Under the pieces are notes generated by a model, which worked only from the letters and a program-made list of their open reading frames with translations, was not told the DNA's origin and ran no database searches. A stretch of 64,000 nucleotides of DNA. Source: JBNAGF01 sp049801055 (GTDB lineage: Bacteria > Pseudomonadota > Alphaproteobacteria > Rhodobacterales > Rhodobacteraceae). Below are positions 45,522-56,551 of this stretch, in pieces (positions within the stretch are counted from its first letter, which is position 1; each line of letters starts with the position of its first letter). Position numbers and translations under genes: made by a program. The DNA lies in assembly GCF_049801055.1 (NCBI RefSeq), contig NZ_JBNAGF010000002.1:496001-560000 (forward strand). The letters run 5' to 3'.

Positions 45522-46595
45522 ATGGCGGATCTTCTGACGATGAGCAGCAAGCAAAACGCGGACAAGCAAAAGGCGCTGGACAGCGCACTGGCCCAGATCG
45601 AACGGCAGTTTGGCAAGGGCTCTATCATGAAGCTGGGCGGCGAGAACACCATTCAGGAGATCGAGGCTAGCTCGACTGGGTCACTGGGGCTGGATATCGC
45701 GCTGGGAATAGGCGGCCTGCCGATGGGCCGGATCGTCGAGATCTATGGTCCCGAAAGCTCGGGTAAGACCACGCTTACCCTGCATTGTATCGCCGAACAG
45801 CAGAAACGCGGTGGCGTTTGCGCTTTCGTGGACGCGGAACATGCGCTCGATCCGCAATATGCCCGCAAGCTGGGTGTTGATCTTGACGAGCTTCTGATCA
45901 GCCAGCCCGATACCGGTGAACAGGCGCTCGAGATTACCGATACGCTGGTCCGCTCGGGCGCAGTTAACATGGTAGTGGTCGACTCGGTTGCCGCTCTGAC
46001 GCCGAAGTCCGAACTCGAAGGTGATATGGGTGATAGCAATGTAGGTGTGCAGGCCCGCCTGATGAGCCAGGCAATGCGCAAACTGACCGGGTCGATCAGC
46101 CGGTCGAACTGCATGGTCATCTTCATCAACCAGATCCGCATGAAGATCGGCGTCATGTTCGGCAGTCCAGAAACAACGACCGGCGGCAACGCCCTGAAGT
46201 TCTATTCTTCGGTGCGGCTGGATATTCGTCGCATCGGCGCGATCAAGGATCGTGATGAGGTTGTGGGCAACCAGACCCGCGTGAAAGTGGTCAAGAACAA
46301 GGTGGCGCCGCCGTTCAAGCAGGTGGAATTCGACATCATGTATGGTGAAGGCATCTCGAAAATGGGCGAGTTGCTGGATCTTGGCGTCAAGGCCGGAGTG
46401 GTGGACAAATCCGGTTCGTGGTTCAGCTATGGCGACGAAAGGATCGGGCAGGGACGCGAAAATGCCAAGCAGTTCCTGCGGGAAAACGATCGGGTCGCGC
46501 TGGATATCGAGGACAAGATCCGAGCCGCGCACGGGCTTGATTTCGATATGCCCCCCGGATCCGCCGAGGATGACGATATCCTGCTGGAGGGCTGA
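45522..46595 (+). CDS. recA: Recombinase RecA
   Basis: A 357-residue RecA, the ATP-dependent strand-exchange protein and LexA coprotease. It shows ALAQIERQFGKGSIMKLG, Walker A GPESSGKTTL, VDAEHALDPQYA, VVVDSVAALTPKSELEGDMGD, loop L2 with GNALKFYSSVRLD, and an acidic C-terminus (SAEDDDILLEG). ATG 45522 is the conserved start (MADLLTMSSKQNADK). An SOS box lies upstream. The tail overlaps the start region of the MOSC gene. Confidence 0.98.
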   Translation: MADLLTMSSKQNADKQKALDSALAQIERQFGKGSIMKLGGENTIQEIEASSTGSLGLDIALGIGGLPMGRIVEIYGPESSGKTTLTLHCIAEQQKRGGVCAFVDAEHALDPQYARKLGVDLDELLISQPDTGEQALEITDTLVRSGAVNMVVVDSVAALTPKSELEGDMGDSNVGVQARLMSQAMRKLTGSISRSNCMVIFINQIRMKIGVMFGSPETTTGGNALKFYSSVRLDIRRIGAIKDRDEVVGNQTRVKVVKNKVAPPFKQVEFDIMYGEGISKMGELLDLGVKAGVVDKSGSWFSYGDERIGQGRENAKQFLRENDRVALDIEDKIRAAHGLDFDMPPGSAEDDDILLEG

Positions 46596-47160
46596 CGGCA
46601 TTCAGGCAAGCCGCGAAGATCTTGACCGGGCGTTGCCCGGTATCATGGCCGCCCCGAAAGACGGGGCGGCCATCGGCATGCTGTGCCTGCGCCCGGGCAA
46701 CGGTGAACGCCGGTTTGTCGGCTCCATTGAGGTCACACATGATCGGGGCATACCCGGAGAGCGCTGGAATACCCGCCCTTGGCTGACCCTGCCAGACGGG
46801 GCACCGGATCCGCGCATTCAGATCTGTATCCTGCAAGAACGTGTTCTCGAGGCCATCTGGCTTGACCGCGAGAATACGGTTCATCCCGGTGACACGTTCA
46901 TTGTCGACATGGACCTTTCCGAACCGAACCTGAAAGCCGGGCAACTATTGCAGGCCGGCAGCGCGGTTCTGCAGGTTTCTGATCTGTTCAATGACGCCTG
47001 CGTGAAGTGGAAGGTGCGCTATGGTGCGGCGGCCCGGGATTGGGTGAACGCATCCGAAAACAGACACCTGCGGCTCCGAGGGATACTTTGTTCGGTTCAG
47101 CGGGATGGGATCATTCGCAACGGCGATCGGCTGACCAAGGTGGACCCGGCGACGCTTTGA
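46570..47160 (+). CDS. MOSC domain-containing protein
   Basis: A protein of about 196 residues whose main part (MLCLRPGNGERRFVGSIEVTHDRGIPGERW onward, in segments) is a MOSC fold, with HPGDTFIVDMDLSEPNLKAGQLL and LRGILCSVQRDGIIRNGDRL. MOSC proteins transfer sulfur or activate molybdenum-cofactor enzymes; this stand-alone form lacks an obvious catalytic Cys position. The start is uncertain. ATG 46570 overlaps recA by 26 bases and keeps the DLDRALPGIMAAPKDG region that family members share. ATG 46645 would remove it. An ATT at 46600 with GGAGG 9 bases upstream is also possible. Confidence 0.75.
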   Translation: MTISCWRADGIQASREDLDRALPGIMAAPKDGAAIGMLCLRPGNGERRFVGSIEVTHDRGIPGERWNTRPWLTLPDGAPDPRIQICILQERVLEAIWLDRENTVHPGDTFIVDMDLSEPNLKAGQLLQAGSAVLQVSDLFNDACVKWKVRYGAAARDWVNASENRHLRLRGILCSVQRDGIIRNGDRLTKVDPATL

Positions 47161-47232
47161 GCGGTGGACAGCCTACGGCCAGAGGGCTAAACCCGCAATC
47201 GACATGAATTCATCCCAAAGAGCGCCCGTCGA

Positions 47233-49905
47233 ATGCCAACGCTTAACGATATCCGATCGACCTTTCTGAACTATTTCGCCAAACAGGGGCACGAGGTTGT
47301 CGCCTCGTCGCCGCTGGTGCCACGAAATGATCCGACCTTGATGTTCACGAACTCGGGCATGGTTCAGTTCAAGAACCTGTTCACCGGGGTTGAGACCCGC
47401 GACTACAAACGCGCAACGACCTCTCAGAAATGTGTGCGTGCAGGCGGCAAGCACAACGATCTCGACAATGTCGGCTACACCGCTCGCCACCATACCTTCT
47501 TCGAAATGCTTGGGAATTTCTCCTTTGGAGACTATTTCAAAACCGAAGCGATCCCCTTTGCGTGGGAGTTGATTACAGGCGAATTCGACATTCCGAAGGA
47601 TCGGCTTTACGCCACGGTTTATCATACCGATGACGAAGCGTTCGAGATCTGGAAAAAAGTCGGCGTTCCCGAAGATCGGATTATCCGCATCGCAACCGCC
47701 GACAACTTCTGGCAGATGGGTCCGACCGGCCCCTGCGGCCCCTGCACCGAGATCTTCTACGATCATGGCGATCACATCTGGGGCGGACCTCCGGGTTCTC
47801 CGGAAGAGGATGGTGACCGGTTCATCGAGATCTGGAACATCGTCTTCATGCAGAACGAGCAGTTCGAGGATGGCTCGATGCGGGCGCTCGACATGCAGTC
47901 GATCGATACCGGGATGGGGCTGGAACGGATTGGCGCATTATTGCAGGGCAGCCACGACAATTATGACACCGATCTGTTCAAATCGCTGATCGAGGCAAGT
48001 GCAGACGCAACCCATGTCGATCCTTATGGCGACAAGAACGTGCACCATCGGGTCATTGCGGATCATCTGCGGTCGACCTCATTCCTGATTTCCGACGGTG
48101 TGATGCCGTCCAATGACGGGCGCGGATACGTGCTGCGCCGTATCATGCGCAGGGCGATGCGGCACGCGCATCTTCTGGGGGCCAAGGACCCGGTCATGCA
48201 TCGCCTTGTCCCGACATTGGTTCAGCAGATGGGCGCGGCGTATCCCGAGCTCGGCCAGGCACAGGCGCTGATCGAGGAAACCCTGCTGCTGGAAGAAACC
48301 CGGTTCAAGCAAACACTGGACCGGGGACTGAAGCTGCTCGACGACGAACTGGCCGGTCTGGATGCAGATGCGCCGCTGTCGGGGCAGGCGGCATTCAAGC
48401 TATACGATACATTCGGGTTCCCGCTGGACCTGACACAGGATGCGCTGCGCGAGAAAGGCCGGAAGGTCGATACCGACGGGTTCGATGCAGCGATGGAAGA
48501 ACAGAAGGCAAAGGCGCGGGCTGCCTGGGCCGGTTCGGGTGAGGCTGCCGACAATGCTGTCTGGTTTGACGTTCTGGACGAAGCTGGCGCCACTGATTTT
48601 CTGGGCTACGACACGGAAAAAGCCGAAGGTCAGGTGAGTGCCTTGATCGTGGATGGCGCATTGGTGGACAAGATCGAGGCCGGGAATAGTGGCTGGATCG
48701 TCGTAAATCAAACACCGTTTTATGGCGAGGCCGGTGGCCAGGTGGGCGACACCGGCGTTATCCGGCGTCTGGAGAACCGGGATGAAGTCGCCTTGGTCGA
48801 AGACACCCGCAAGTTCGCCGACGCCAAAGTATATGCCCATAAGGTTGCCGTCGAACGCGGATCAATCCTGAAGGGTGACCCGGTGGAGCTTGAGGTGGAT
48901 CACGATCGCCGCAGCGCAATTCGAGCCAACCACTCTGCGACTCACTTGCTGCACGAAGCCCTGCGCGAAACGCTCGGGGATCACGTGGCCCAGCGGGGAT
49001 CACTCAATGCCGAAGATCGCCTGCGTTTCGATTTCAGCCATTCCAAGGCGCTGAGCGCCGGGGAACTGACGCGCGTGGCTGCCGACGTCAATGCCTTCAT
49101 TCGTCAGAACTCTGCCGTAGAAACCCGGATCATGACGCCCGATGATGCGCGCGAGATCGGCGCGCAAGCCCTGTTCGGTGAGAAATACGGCGACGAGGTT
49201 CGGGTTGTCTCGATGGGGCGGGCAGAGACCGGCAAGGGTCAGGATGGCATGACGTGGTCCATCGAGCTTTGTGGTGGCACCCATGTGAAACAAACCGGTG
49301 ATATCGGAACGTTCGTGTTGCTGGGCGACAGTGCCAGCAGCGCCGGGGTGCGCCGGATCGAAGCCCTGACCGGGGCCGCGGCATTCGAACACTTGTCCGC
49401 CGAGGCCGCTCGTATGGGGGACGTTACCACTATGCTCAAGGCGCAGTCGGCTGAGGTTGTCGACCGTCTTAAGGCGCTGATGGACGAGCGCAAAACGCTT
49501 CAGAACGAAGTCGCGCAACTGCGCCGCGAGCTGGCCATGGCTGGTGGTGCAGGGCAGGGCGGTGGAGCCGAGGCTCGAGAGGTGGCCGGCGTTCCGTTCC
49601 TCGCGCAGACACTATCCGGGGTTTCCGGAAAGGATTTGCCCGCATTGATCGACGAGCACAAGGCGCGCCTTGGCAGCGGTGCGGTGTTGCTGATTGCAGA
49701 TGCGGGCGGCAAGGCCGCCGTTGCCGCAGGTGTGACGGCAGACCTGACAGATAAGATCTCGGCCGTTGATCTCGTAAAGGCGGCGGTTGTCGAGCTGGGC
49801 GGCAAGGGCGGCGGTGGTCGACCCGACATGGCGCAGGGCGGCGGTCGAGATGCAACAAATGCAGATGCGGCCATCAAGGCCGCCGAAACAGTATTGGGAG
49901 GATGA
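47233..49905 (+). CDS. alaS: Alanyl-tRNA synthetase
   Basis: An 890-residue class II synthetase of usual length that charges tRNA-Ala. It has the catalytic core (TFLNYFAKQGHEVVASSPLV; RAGGKHNDLDNVG; TGMGLERIGALLQG-like DTGMGLERIGA). The editing domain has the metal-binding HSATHLLHEAL and CGGTH motifs, and the C-Ala domain is Gly-rich (GGKGGGGRPDMAQGGG). The start ATG 47233 follows the MOSC gene by 72 bases. The DUF1330 gene starts 1 base after the stop. Confidence 0.98.
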   Translation: MPTLNDIRSTFLNYFAKQGHEVVASSPLVPRNDPTLMFTNSGMVQFKNLFTGVETRDYKRATTSQKCVRAGGKHNDLDNVGYTARHHTFFEMLGNFSFGDYFKTEAIPFAWELITGEFDIPKDRLYATVYHTDDEAFEIWKKVGVPEDRIIRIATADNFWQMGPTGPCGPCTEIFYDHGDHIWGGPPGSPEEDGDRFIEIWNIVFMQNEQFEDGSMRALDMQSIDTGMGLERIGALLQGSHDNYDTDLFKSLIEASADATHVDPYGDKNVHHRVIADHLRSTSFLISDGVMPSNDGRGYVLRRIMRRAMRHAHLLGAKDPVMHRLVPTLVQQMGAAYPELGQAQALIEETLLLEETRFKQTLDRGLKLLDDELAGLDADAPLSGQAAFKLYDTFGFPLDLTQDALREKGRKVDTDGFDAAMEEQKAKARAAWAGSGEAADNAVWFDVLDEAGATDFLGYDTEKAEGQVSALIVDGALVDKIEAGNSGWIVVNQTPFYGEAGGQVGDTGVIRRLENRDEVALVEDTRKFADAKVYAHKVAVERGSILKGDPVELEVDHDRRSAIRANHSATHLLHEALRETLGDHVAQRGSLNAEDRLRFDFSHSKALSAGELTRVAADVNAFIRQNSAVETRIMTPDDAREIGAQALFGEKYGDEVRVVSMGRAETGKGQDGMTWSIELCGGTHVKQTGDIGTFVLLGDSASSAGVRRIEALTGAAAFEHLSAEAARMGDVTTMLKAQSAEVVDRLKALMDERKTLQNEVAQLRRELAMAGGAGQGGGAEAREVAGVPFLAQTLSGVSGKDLPALIDEHKARLGSGAVLLIADAGGKAAVAAGVTADLTDKISAVDLVKAAVVELGGKGGGGRPDMAQGGGRDATNADAAIKAAETVLGG

Positions 49906-49906
49906 T

Positions 49907-50194
49907 ATGGGCGCACTCTGGATTGCACATGTAACCGTCACGGATGCCGAGGCGTATGGAAAATACGCCGAACTGGCCGGACCAGCGATCGCCAAGCACG
50001 GCGGCAGTTTCATCGCGCGGGGTGGCCGGTTCGTTCAGCTGGAAGGCAAGGAACGCCCCCGGAATGTTGTGGCGCGCTTCCCGGATGTGGAGGCAGCAGT
50101 GGCCTGCTACAACTCGCCGGAATATCAGGAAGCTCTGAGCCACGCCCGGGATGCCTCGGAGCGAGAGCTGCTGGTCGTCGAAACCTCGGACTAA
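49907..50194 (+). CDS. DUF1330 family protein
   Basis: A 95-residue dimeric alpha-beta barrel protein of the DUF1330 family. It has LWIAHVTVTDAEAYGKYAE, FIARGGRFVQLEGKERPRNVVARFPD, and YNSPEYQEALSHARDASER. The function is unknown. ATG 49907 with GGGAGGA upstream sits just after alaS and was chosen over a longer frame that lies within alaS. It is the last gene before a strong bidirectional terminator. Confidence 0.88.
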   Translation: MGALWIAHVTVTDAEAYGKYAELAGPAIAKHGGSFIARGGRFVQLEGKERPRNVVARFPDVEAAVACYNSPEYQEALSHARDASERELLVVETSD

Positions 50195-50252
50195 CAGGCG
50201 GCCGGGATCTCCGCAGTCGTCGGAACCCGGACATTTCCGCGAATTGAAATAG

Positions 50253-50287
50253 AAAAAGGCGCGCCCGTTTTCCGGCGCGCCTTTTTT
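50253..50287. terminator. Bidirectional rho-independent terminator
   Basis: An 8-bp stem GGCGCGCC/GGCGCGCC with an 8-base loop is flanked by an A tract on the left and six T on the right. It works for the alaS-DUF1330 transcript on the plus strand and the convergent typA transcript on the minus strand. Confidence 0.92.
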
Positions 50288-50358
50288 CACTTCGAATTTC
50301 CGCGATGGGATCAACAGACGTAAATGGCTGCCGGTGTCATAGCGGTCACAGGTCTGCT

Positions 50359-52179
<1,821 letters not shown>

Positions 52180-52356
52180 GGGGTATGCCTTTGAACTGGG
52201 AGTTGCCCGGCGCATAACGTGCCATCGGCCCGGTTACCAGCAAAAAAGCGCAAGACCTCATCCGGAATTCGATCCCACATGTGATCTGGGCCTGAATGGC
52301 AAAAATCCGCAGGGCGCTGGTGCTGCGCGGGCCAGCCCAGTTCGCATCTGTCGACG

Positions 52357-52692
52357 TTAGTGACCGGATGCCTTGGAAAACAGGTGGATGATCAGAATGC
52401 CGGTCAGAATCAGTGTCATGCCAAGGATCGCGGGCCAGTCCAGCCTCTGGCCAAAAACCACGAATCCGATGGCGGCAATGAATACGATGCCTAGCCCCGA
52501 CCAGATCGCATAAACAATGCCCACCGGCATGAATTTCAGCGTCAAACCCATCAGATAGAAGGACAATCCATAAGCAACCACGACAAGAACAGATGGCCAG
52601 AATCGCGAGAATTGCTGACTGGCCTGAAGGGCCGATGTGCCAATGGTCTCAAATGCGACGGCGATAAACAGGTAGGCATAATGCATGGGCAT
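52357..52692 (-). CDS. Small multidrug resistance (SMR) transporter, EmrE/Sug type
   Basis: A 111-residue protein with four transmembrane helices. The essential Glu is at residue 15 in AVAFETIGTSALQ, followed by SFYLMGLTLKFMPVGIVYAIWSGLGIV, the SMR hallmark (shown in part here: VGIVYAIWSG). Proton-coupled dimeric exporter of quaternary cations or guanidinium-type compounds. Start ATG 52692 (MPMHYAYL) was chosen; ATG 52686 is two codons later and equally possible. Confidence 0.9.
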   Translation of the reverse strand: MPMHYAYLFIAVAFETIGTSALQASQQFSRFWPSVLVVVAYGLSFYLMGLTLKFMPVGIVYAIWSGLGIVFIAAIGFVVFGQRLDWPAILGMTLILTGILIIHLFSKASGH

Positions 52693-52843
52693 GGCCGGAG
52701 TGCGCCTTATTGGGAACATGTCCGGCGTGTTTAGCCGCCCGCCACGGGATGCGGCAATCCCGGATGCGACATGCGGGCGTCGAAATGAAACACCAACCCG
52801 AAAAGACGCCGTCAGCCCGGTTCCGTGGTGGAAAAGCCCGCTG

Positions 52844-54058
52844 TCAGCCCGCAAGCGCCTTGTTCAGATTCTCGTCGATTTTTTCGAGAAAACCCATCGT
52901 TGTCAGCCAGCCCTGATCTGGCCCCACAAGCAGGGCGAGATCTTTGGTCATGGATCCGCCCTCGACCGTGTCCACAATCACCCGCTCCAGCGTGGTGGCA
53001 AACCGCATGAGCTGGTCGTTTCCGTCCAGCTTGGCGCGATGTTTCAATCCGCCGGTCCAAGCATAGATCGAGGCGATCGAATTGGTTGAAGTCTGCTCAC
53101 CTTTCTGGTGCTGGCGGTAATGGCGAGTGACGGTGCCATGTGCGGCCTCGGCTTCGACAATCTTGCCATCCGGCGTCATCAGCTGTGAGGTCATCAGGCC
53201 GAGCGAGCCGAACCCCTGTGCCACGGTATCGGATTGCACATCTCCGTCGTAGTTCTTACAGGCCCAGACAAACCCTCCATTCCACTTCATTGCGCAAGCC
53301 ACCATGTCGTCGATCAGCCGGTGTTCATACCAGATCCCGGCCTCCTTGAACCGGTCCTCGAACTCGTCTTCGAATACCTGCTGGAACAGTTCAAGGAACC
53401 GCCCGTCATATTGTTTGAGAATGGTATTCTTCGTGGACAGGTAGAGAGGCCACTTGAGGTCCAGCGCGTAATTCATTGAAGCGCGTGCAAAATCCAGAAT
53501 TGATTGATCGAGATTGTACATCGACATGAAAACCCCGGCCGAGGGCGCGTCGAAAACCTCATGTTCGATCTCGGTTCCGTCTTCACCCACGAATTTCATC
53601 GTCAGTTTGCCTGGCCCCGGAAATTTCATGTCTGTTGCTTTATACTGATCGCCGAATGCATGACGGCCAATCACGATGGGTTTGGTCCAGCCCGGCACCA
53701 GCCGGGGCACGTTGCGGCAAATGATTGGCTGGCGAAATACCACGCCACCAAGGATATTGCGAATGGTGCCGTTGGGGCTGCGCCACATCTTCTTGAGGCC
53801 AAATTCCTCAACTCGTGCCTCGTCCGGGGTAATGGTGGCACATTTCACAGCGACCCCGACTTCTTTTGTCTTCTCGGCGGCGTCGATAGTGATCTGGTCT
53901 TCGGTCCGATCGCGCTCTTCCATACCAAGATCGTAGTAGAGCAGATCTATATCCAGATAGGGCAGGATCAGCTTGTCCTTGATGAACTGCCAGATGATCC
54001 GGGTCATTTCATCGCCGTCCATTTCGACGATTGGGTTGTCTACCTTGATCTTGGTCAT
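52844..54058 (-). CDS. icd: NADP-dependent isocitrate dehydrogenase (homodimeric, type II)
   Basis: A 404-residue isocitrate dehydrogenase of the eukaryote-like dimeric subfamily used by alphaproteobacteria. It has IVEMDGDEMTRIIW at the N-terminus, SPNGTIRNILGGVVFRQPI for substrate binding, IDDMVACAMKWNGGFVWACKNYDGDVQSD for the metal site (DGDVQSD Asp residues), and AAHGTVTRHYR for NADP. It makes 2-oxoglutarate and NADPH in the citric acid cycle. It is divergent from the exported ureohydrolase gene. Confidence 0.97.
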   Translation of the reverse strand: MTKIKVDNPIVEMDGDEMTRIIWQFIKDKLILPYLDIDLLYYDLGMEERDRTEDQITIDAAEKTKEVGVAVKCATITPDEARVEEFGLKKMWRSPNGTIRNILGGVVFRQPIICRNVPRLVPGWTKPIVIGRHAFGDQYKATDMKFPGPGKLTMKFVGEDGTEIEHEVFDAPSAGVFMSMYNLDQSILDFARASMNYALDLKWPLYLSTKNTILKQYDGRFLELFQQVFEDEFEDRFKEAGIWYEHRLIDDMVACAMKWNGGFVWACKNYDGDVQSDTVAQGFGSLGLMTSQLMTPDGKIVEAEAAHGTVTRHYRQHQKGEQTSTNSIASIYAWTGGLKHRAKLDGNDQLMRFATTLERVIVDTVEGGSMTKDLALLVGPDQGWLTTMGFLEKIDENLNKALAG

Positions 54059-54210
54059 GGGATGCCTCTCTACGGGTCCGAGTCGCCTGAGGGCTGTTTA
54101 TCCCATTCGCGGTGGATGAGGAAGATATGTATGCGAATGTATACTGAAAGGAGCGTCGGCGAACGCCGTTAGACCTTTCAGTCAAGACTTTATATTTCAG
54201 AGGCTTGCCC

Positions 54211-54226
54211 TAAACTTGCCTTTAAC
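54211..54226 (+). promoter_or_regulatory. CtrA-like site (one mismatch) before the ureohydrolase gene
   Basis: TAAA-N7-TTAAC has the same one-base deviation from the CtrA consensus as the copy at 45371. It lies 40 bases before the ureohydrolase start, in the gap with divergent icd. Confidence 0.35.
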
Positions 54227-54265
54227 CGGCGTCAGATCGGAAAGCTGTCAAAGGGAGAATAAGCC

Positions 54266-55537
54266 ATGAGATCAATGAAAAAGTTGTGTCTGGGATGCAC
54301 TGCGATTGGCTTTGCTCTGCTGTCCGGGGCCGCCTCCGCGCAGTATTATGGTCATGAATACGAAGGCACGGTGGCCCCGATCCGCGAAGGCGAACAGCCG
54401 GTGATCCCGCTCGCCACCGAGGATCCGAGCTACAACGCCTGGCAGGTTCCGCGCGACGACCTGCAGGAAGGTCGAGAACCGGGCCCCATCAACCCCAACC
54501 GCTTTCCATTTGGAATGGCGTACACGGCGATGCCGACCTTTTTCAGCGCGCCACTTGCCCTCACTCCGGAGGATCTGAAGGCGGGCAACGTCGATGTGGC
54601 GGTAATCGGCGCCTTCACCGATATGGGGTCCGGCATGCGTGGCGCCTCGGCCGGCCCCAACGCGTTCCGCAACTCACAGGTCTATGGCGGATACGGTCTG
54701 TCACAGCCCCACATGATGACAATGGTGGACCCGCTGGAAGAGATGGTGGTGGTCGATTACGGCAACGCACCCAACGACATGATGAGCACCGAACGGACCA
54801 TGCATGCGGTGCGCTCTCTGGTGCGCGAGATCGCCGAGGTTCAGCATGAGGATGGCCGCCATGTGTTCCCGATGATCATCGGCGGCGATCATTCGCTGAT
54901 GTATTCCGACGTGGCCGCCCTCACGGATGTCTACGGCAAGGGCAACGTGGGCGTGATCCATTTTGACGCCCATTACGATGCCGGCAAATACATGATGGGC
55001 CACCTGATCAACCACGGTATGCCGGTTTATCGCCTGATCGAGGAAGGGCTGGTGCCCGGCAAGAACTTCATTCAGGTGGCGCTGCGCGGCTACTATCCGG
55101 ACAAAGCGTCGTTCGAGTGGATGCGCGAGCAGGGCTTCCGCTATCACACCATGGCCGAGATTGAGGCGCGCGGGTTCGATGCGGTGATGGAGGACGTGAT
55201 CCGCGAGGCGCAGGACGGACCCGAATACATGTTCGTTTCCTTTGACATCGACACGCTGGATCCGGCCTTTGTCCCCGGCACCGGCACCCCGGAACCCGGT
55301 GGGCTGACACCGCGCGAAGCCTTCCCGATCGTGCGCCGTCTCTGCGCCGAGTCCAATGTGGTGGGTTTTGAACTGGTCGAACTGGCCCCGATGCTGGACC
55401 CGACATATGTCTCGGCGATGAACGCCAACCGCATCGGGCGCGAATGTCTGACCGGAATGGCGCTGCGCAAGCTTGGCATCACCGAACCGGACTACAAGAG
55501 CCCGCTGACTGTCAGCCACGGCCAAGACAGCGAATGA
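54266..55537 (+). CDS. Agmatinase/arginase-family ureohydrolase with signal peptide
   Basis: A 423-residue protein. Residues 1 to about 25 are a Sec signal peptide (KKLCLGCTAIGFALLSGAASA). A roughly 75-residue extension follows, then a ureohydrolase domain from about residue 105. Both metal sites are complete: IIGGDHSLMYSD (His), VIHFDAHYDAG (Asp, His, Asp), FVSFDIDTLDPAF (two Asp). GTGTPEPGGLTPRE is the family substrate loop and FELVELAPMLDP holds the Glu. It should hydrolyse a guanidino compound to urea outside the cytoplasm. Most family members are cytosolic, so the location is unusual. Substrate (agmatine, guanidinobutyrate, arginine or other) is unknown. Confidence 0.87.
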   Translation: MRSMKKLCLGCTAIGFALLSGAASAQYYGHEYEGTVAPIREGEQPVIPLATEDPSYNAWQVPRDDLQEGREPGPINPNRFPFGMAYTAMPTFFSAPLALTPEDLKAGNVDVAVIGAFTDMGSGMRGASAGPNAFRNSQVYGGYGLSQPHMMTMVDPLEEMVVVDYGNAPNDMMSTERTMHAVRSLVREIAEVQHEDGRHVFPMIIGGDHSLMYSDVAALTDVYGKGNVGVIHFDAHYDAGKYMMGHLINHGMPVYRLIEEGLVPGKNFIQVALRGYYPDKASFEWMREQGFRYHTMAEIEARGFDAVMEDVIREAQDGPEYMFVSFDIDTLDPAFVPGTGTPEPGGLTPREAFPIVRRLCAESNVVGFELVELAPMLDPTYVSAMNANRIGRECLTGMALRKLGITEPDYKSPLTVSHGQDSE

Positions 55538-55559
55538 CCAAGGCGGTGGACGGGCCGGG

Positions 55560-55814
55560 TTATCCGGCCTGCTCTGTCGTTTCTGAGGGCGTGCCGGATT
55601 TCAGTTCGGTGTAGCGTTTCTTGAGGAAATCCCGCGCGGTGCGTTCGGCCAAGCGCACCCGAACTTCGGTCAGATAGGCTTCTTCCAGCGATTGCGAAGC
55701 GGCAGCCAGCACGCTGCCGACCTCGACGTAAAGCCGTTCCTCTCCGGTCTGATCCATCACCTTCAACGTATCCTCGGCCAGTTTGGAGGCGAGGATGTCG
55801 ATCGTTTCCGACAT
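55560..55814 (-). CDS. Small conserved hypothetical protein
   Basis: An 84-residue protein, mostly helical and charged, with TLKVMDQTGEERLYVEVG and LTEVRVRLAERTARDFLKKRY. I recognise no domain. ATG 55814 overlaps the stop of the alpha/beta hydrolase gene by one base (TAATG), so translation is coupled and the two products may work together. A longer frame to 56165 was rejected because it runs through the hydrolase gene. Confidence 0.7.
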   Translation of the reverse strand: MSETIDILASKLAEDTLKVMDQTGEERLYVEVGSVLAAASQSLEEAYLTEVRVRLAERTARDFLKKRYTELKSGTPSETTEQAG

Positions 55815-56467
55815 TAGCGAGTGTTCTCCGTCAGGCGCCGCTTCACATAGTCGGTCACGTTGCCGATCAGAGTGTCCATGTGCGGTTCCTGGAAGAAGTG
55901 GTCTGCGTCCTCGACCTCGGTGTGCGTGATCGTAATACCTTTTTGTTCGTGCAGCTTGTTTACAAGAGCCGTGGTATCGGCCGGCGGCGCCACACGGTCT
56001 GAGGTGCCATTGATGATCAGGCCCGAAGACGGGCAGGGGGCGAGGAACGAGAAATCGTACATGTTGGCCGGAGGAGAAACACTGATAAAACCGGTGATTT
56101 CGGGGCGGCGCATCAAAAGTTGCATCCCGATCCATGCACCGAACGAGAAACCAGCAACCCAGCAATGCTTGGAGTTGTTGTTCATCGACTGCAGGTAATC
56201 GAGCGCCGAGGCGGCATCGGAAAGTTCACCGACGCCCTGATCGTACTCACCCTGGCTGCGGCCAACACCGCGGAAATTGAAGCGCAGAACCGTGAAGCCC
56301 ATATTGTAGAAGGCATAATGCAGGTTGTAGACCACCTTGTTGTTCATCGTTCCTCCGAATTGTGGATGCGGATGAAGAACGATTGCGATCGGCGCGTCTT
56401 TTTCCTTCTGCGGGTGGTAGCGGCCTTCGAGGCGGCCTTCTGGTCCGGGAAAAATCACCTCGGGCAT
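55814..56467 (-). CDS. Alpha/beta hydrolase (dienelactone hydrolase-like)
   Basis: A 217-residue alpha/beta hydrolase. The oxyanion segment is VLHPHPQFGGTMNN near residue 32. FRGVGRSQG, the nucleophile elbow GFSFGAW (Ser), GTSDRVAPP with the acid, and ADHFFQ with the catalytic His follow. This family is typical of small cytoplasmic hydrolases of unknown substrate. ATG 56467 was chosen; the frame is open further upstream without a recognisable sequence. It shares its upstream region with iscR and has the iron-control element 68 bases before its start. Confidence 0.87.
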   Translation of the reverse strand: MPEVIFPGPEGRLEGRYHPQKEKDAPIAIVLHPHPQFGGTMNNKVVYNLHYAFYNMGFTVLRFNFRGVGRSQGEYDQGVGELSDAASALDYLQSMNNNSKHCWVAGFSFGAWIGMQLLMRRPEITGFISVSPPANMYDFSFLAPCPSSGLIINGTSDRVAPPADTTALVNKLHEQKGITITHTEVEDADHFFQEPHMDTLIGNVTDYVKRRLTENTR

Positions 56468-56534
56468 GGGAGCTTTTGTCCTGTCTCTTTTTCTTTGAGC
56501 CCCGGCTACATTCTTGACGAATTCAGTGGGGCAT

Positions 56535-56551
56535 TTTAGAACGGTTCTAAA
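56535..56551. promoter_or_regulatory. Iron control element (Irr/ICE box)
   Basis: TTTAGAA-CGG-TTCTAAA is a perfect 7-bp inverted repeat and an exact ICE motif, the target of the Irr regulator in alphaproteobacteria. It lies 68 bases before the hydrolase start and 199 bases before iscR. Confidence 0.88.
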
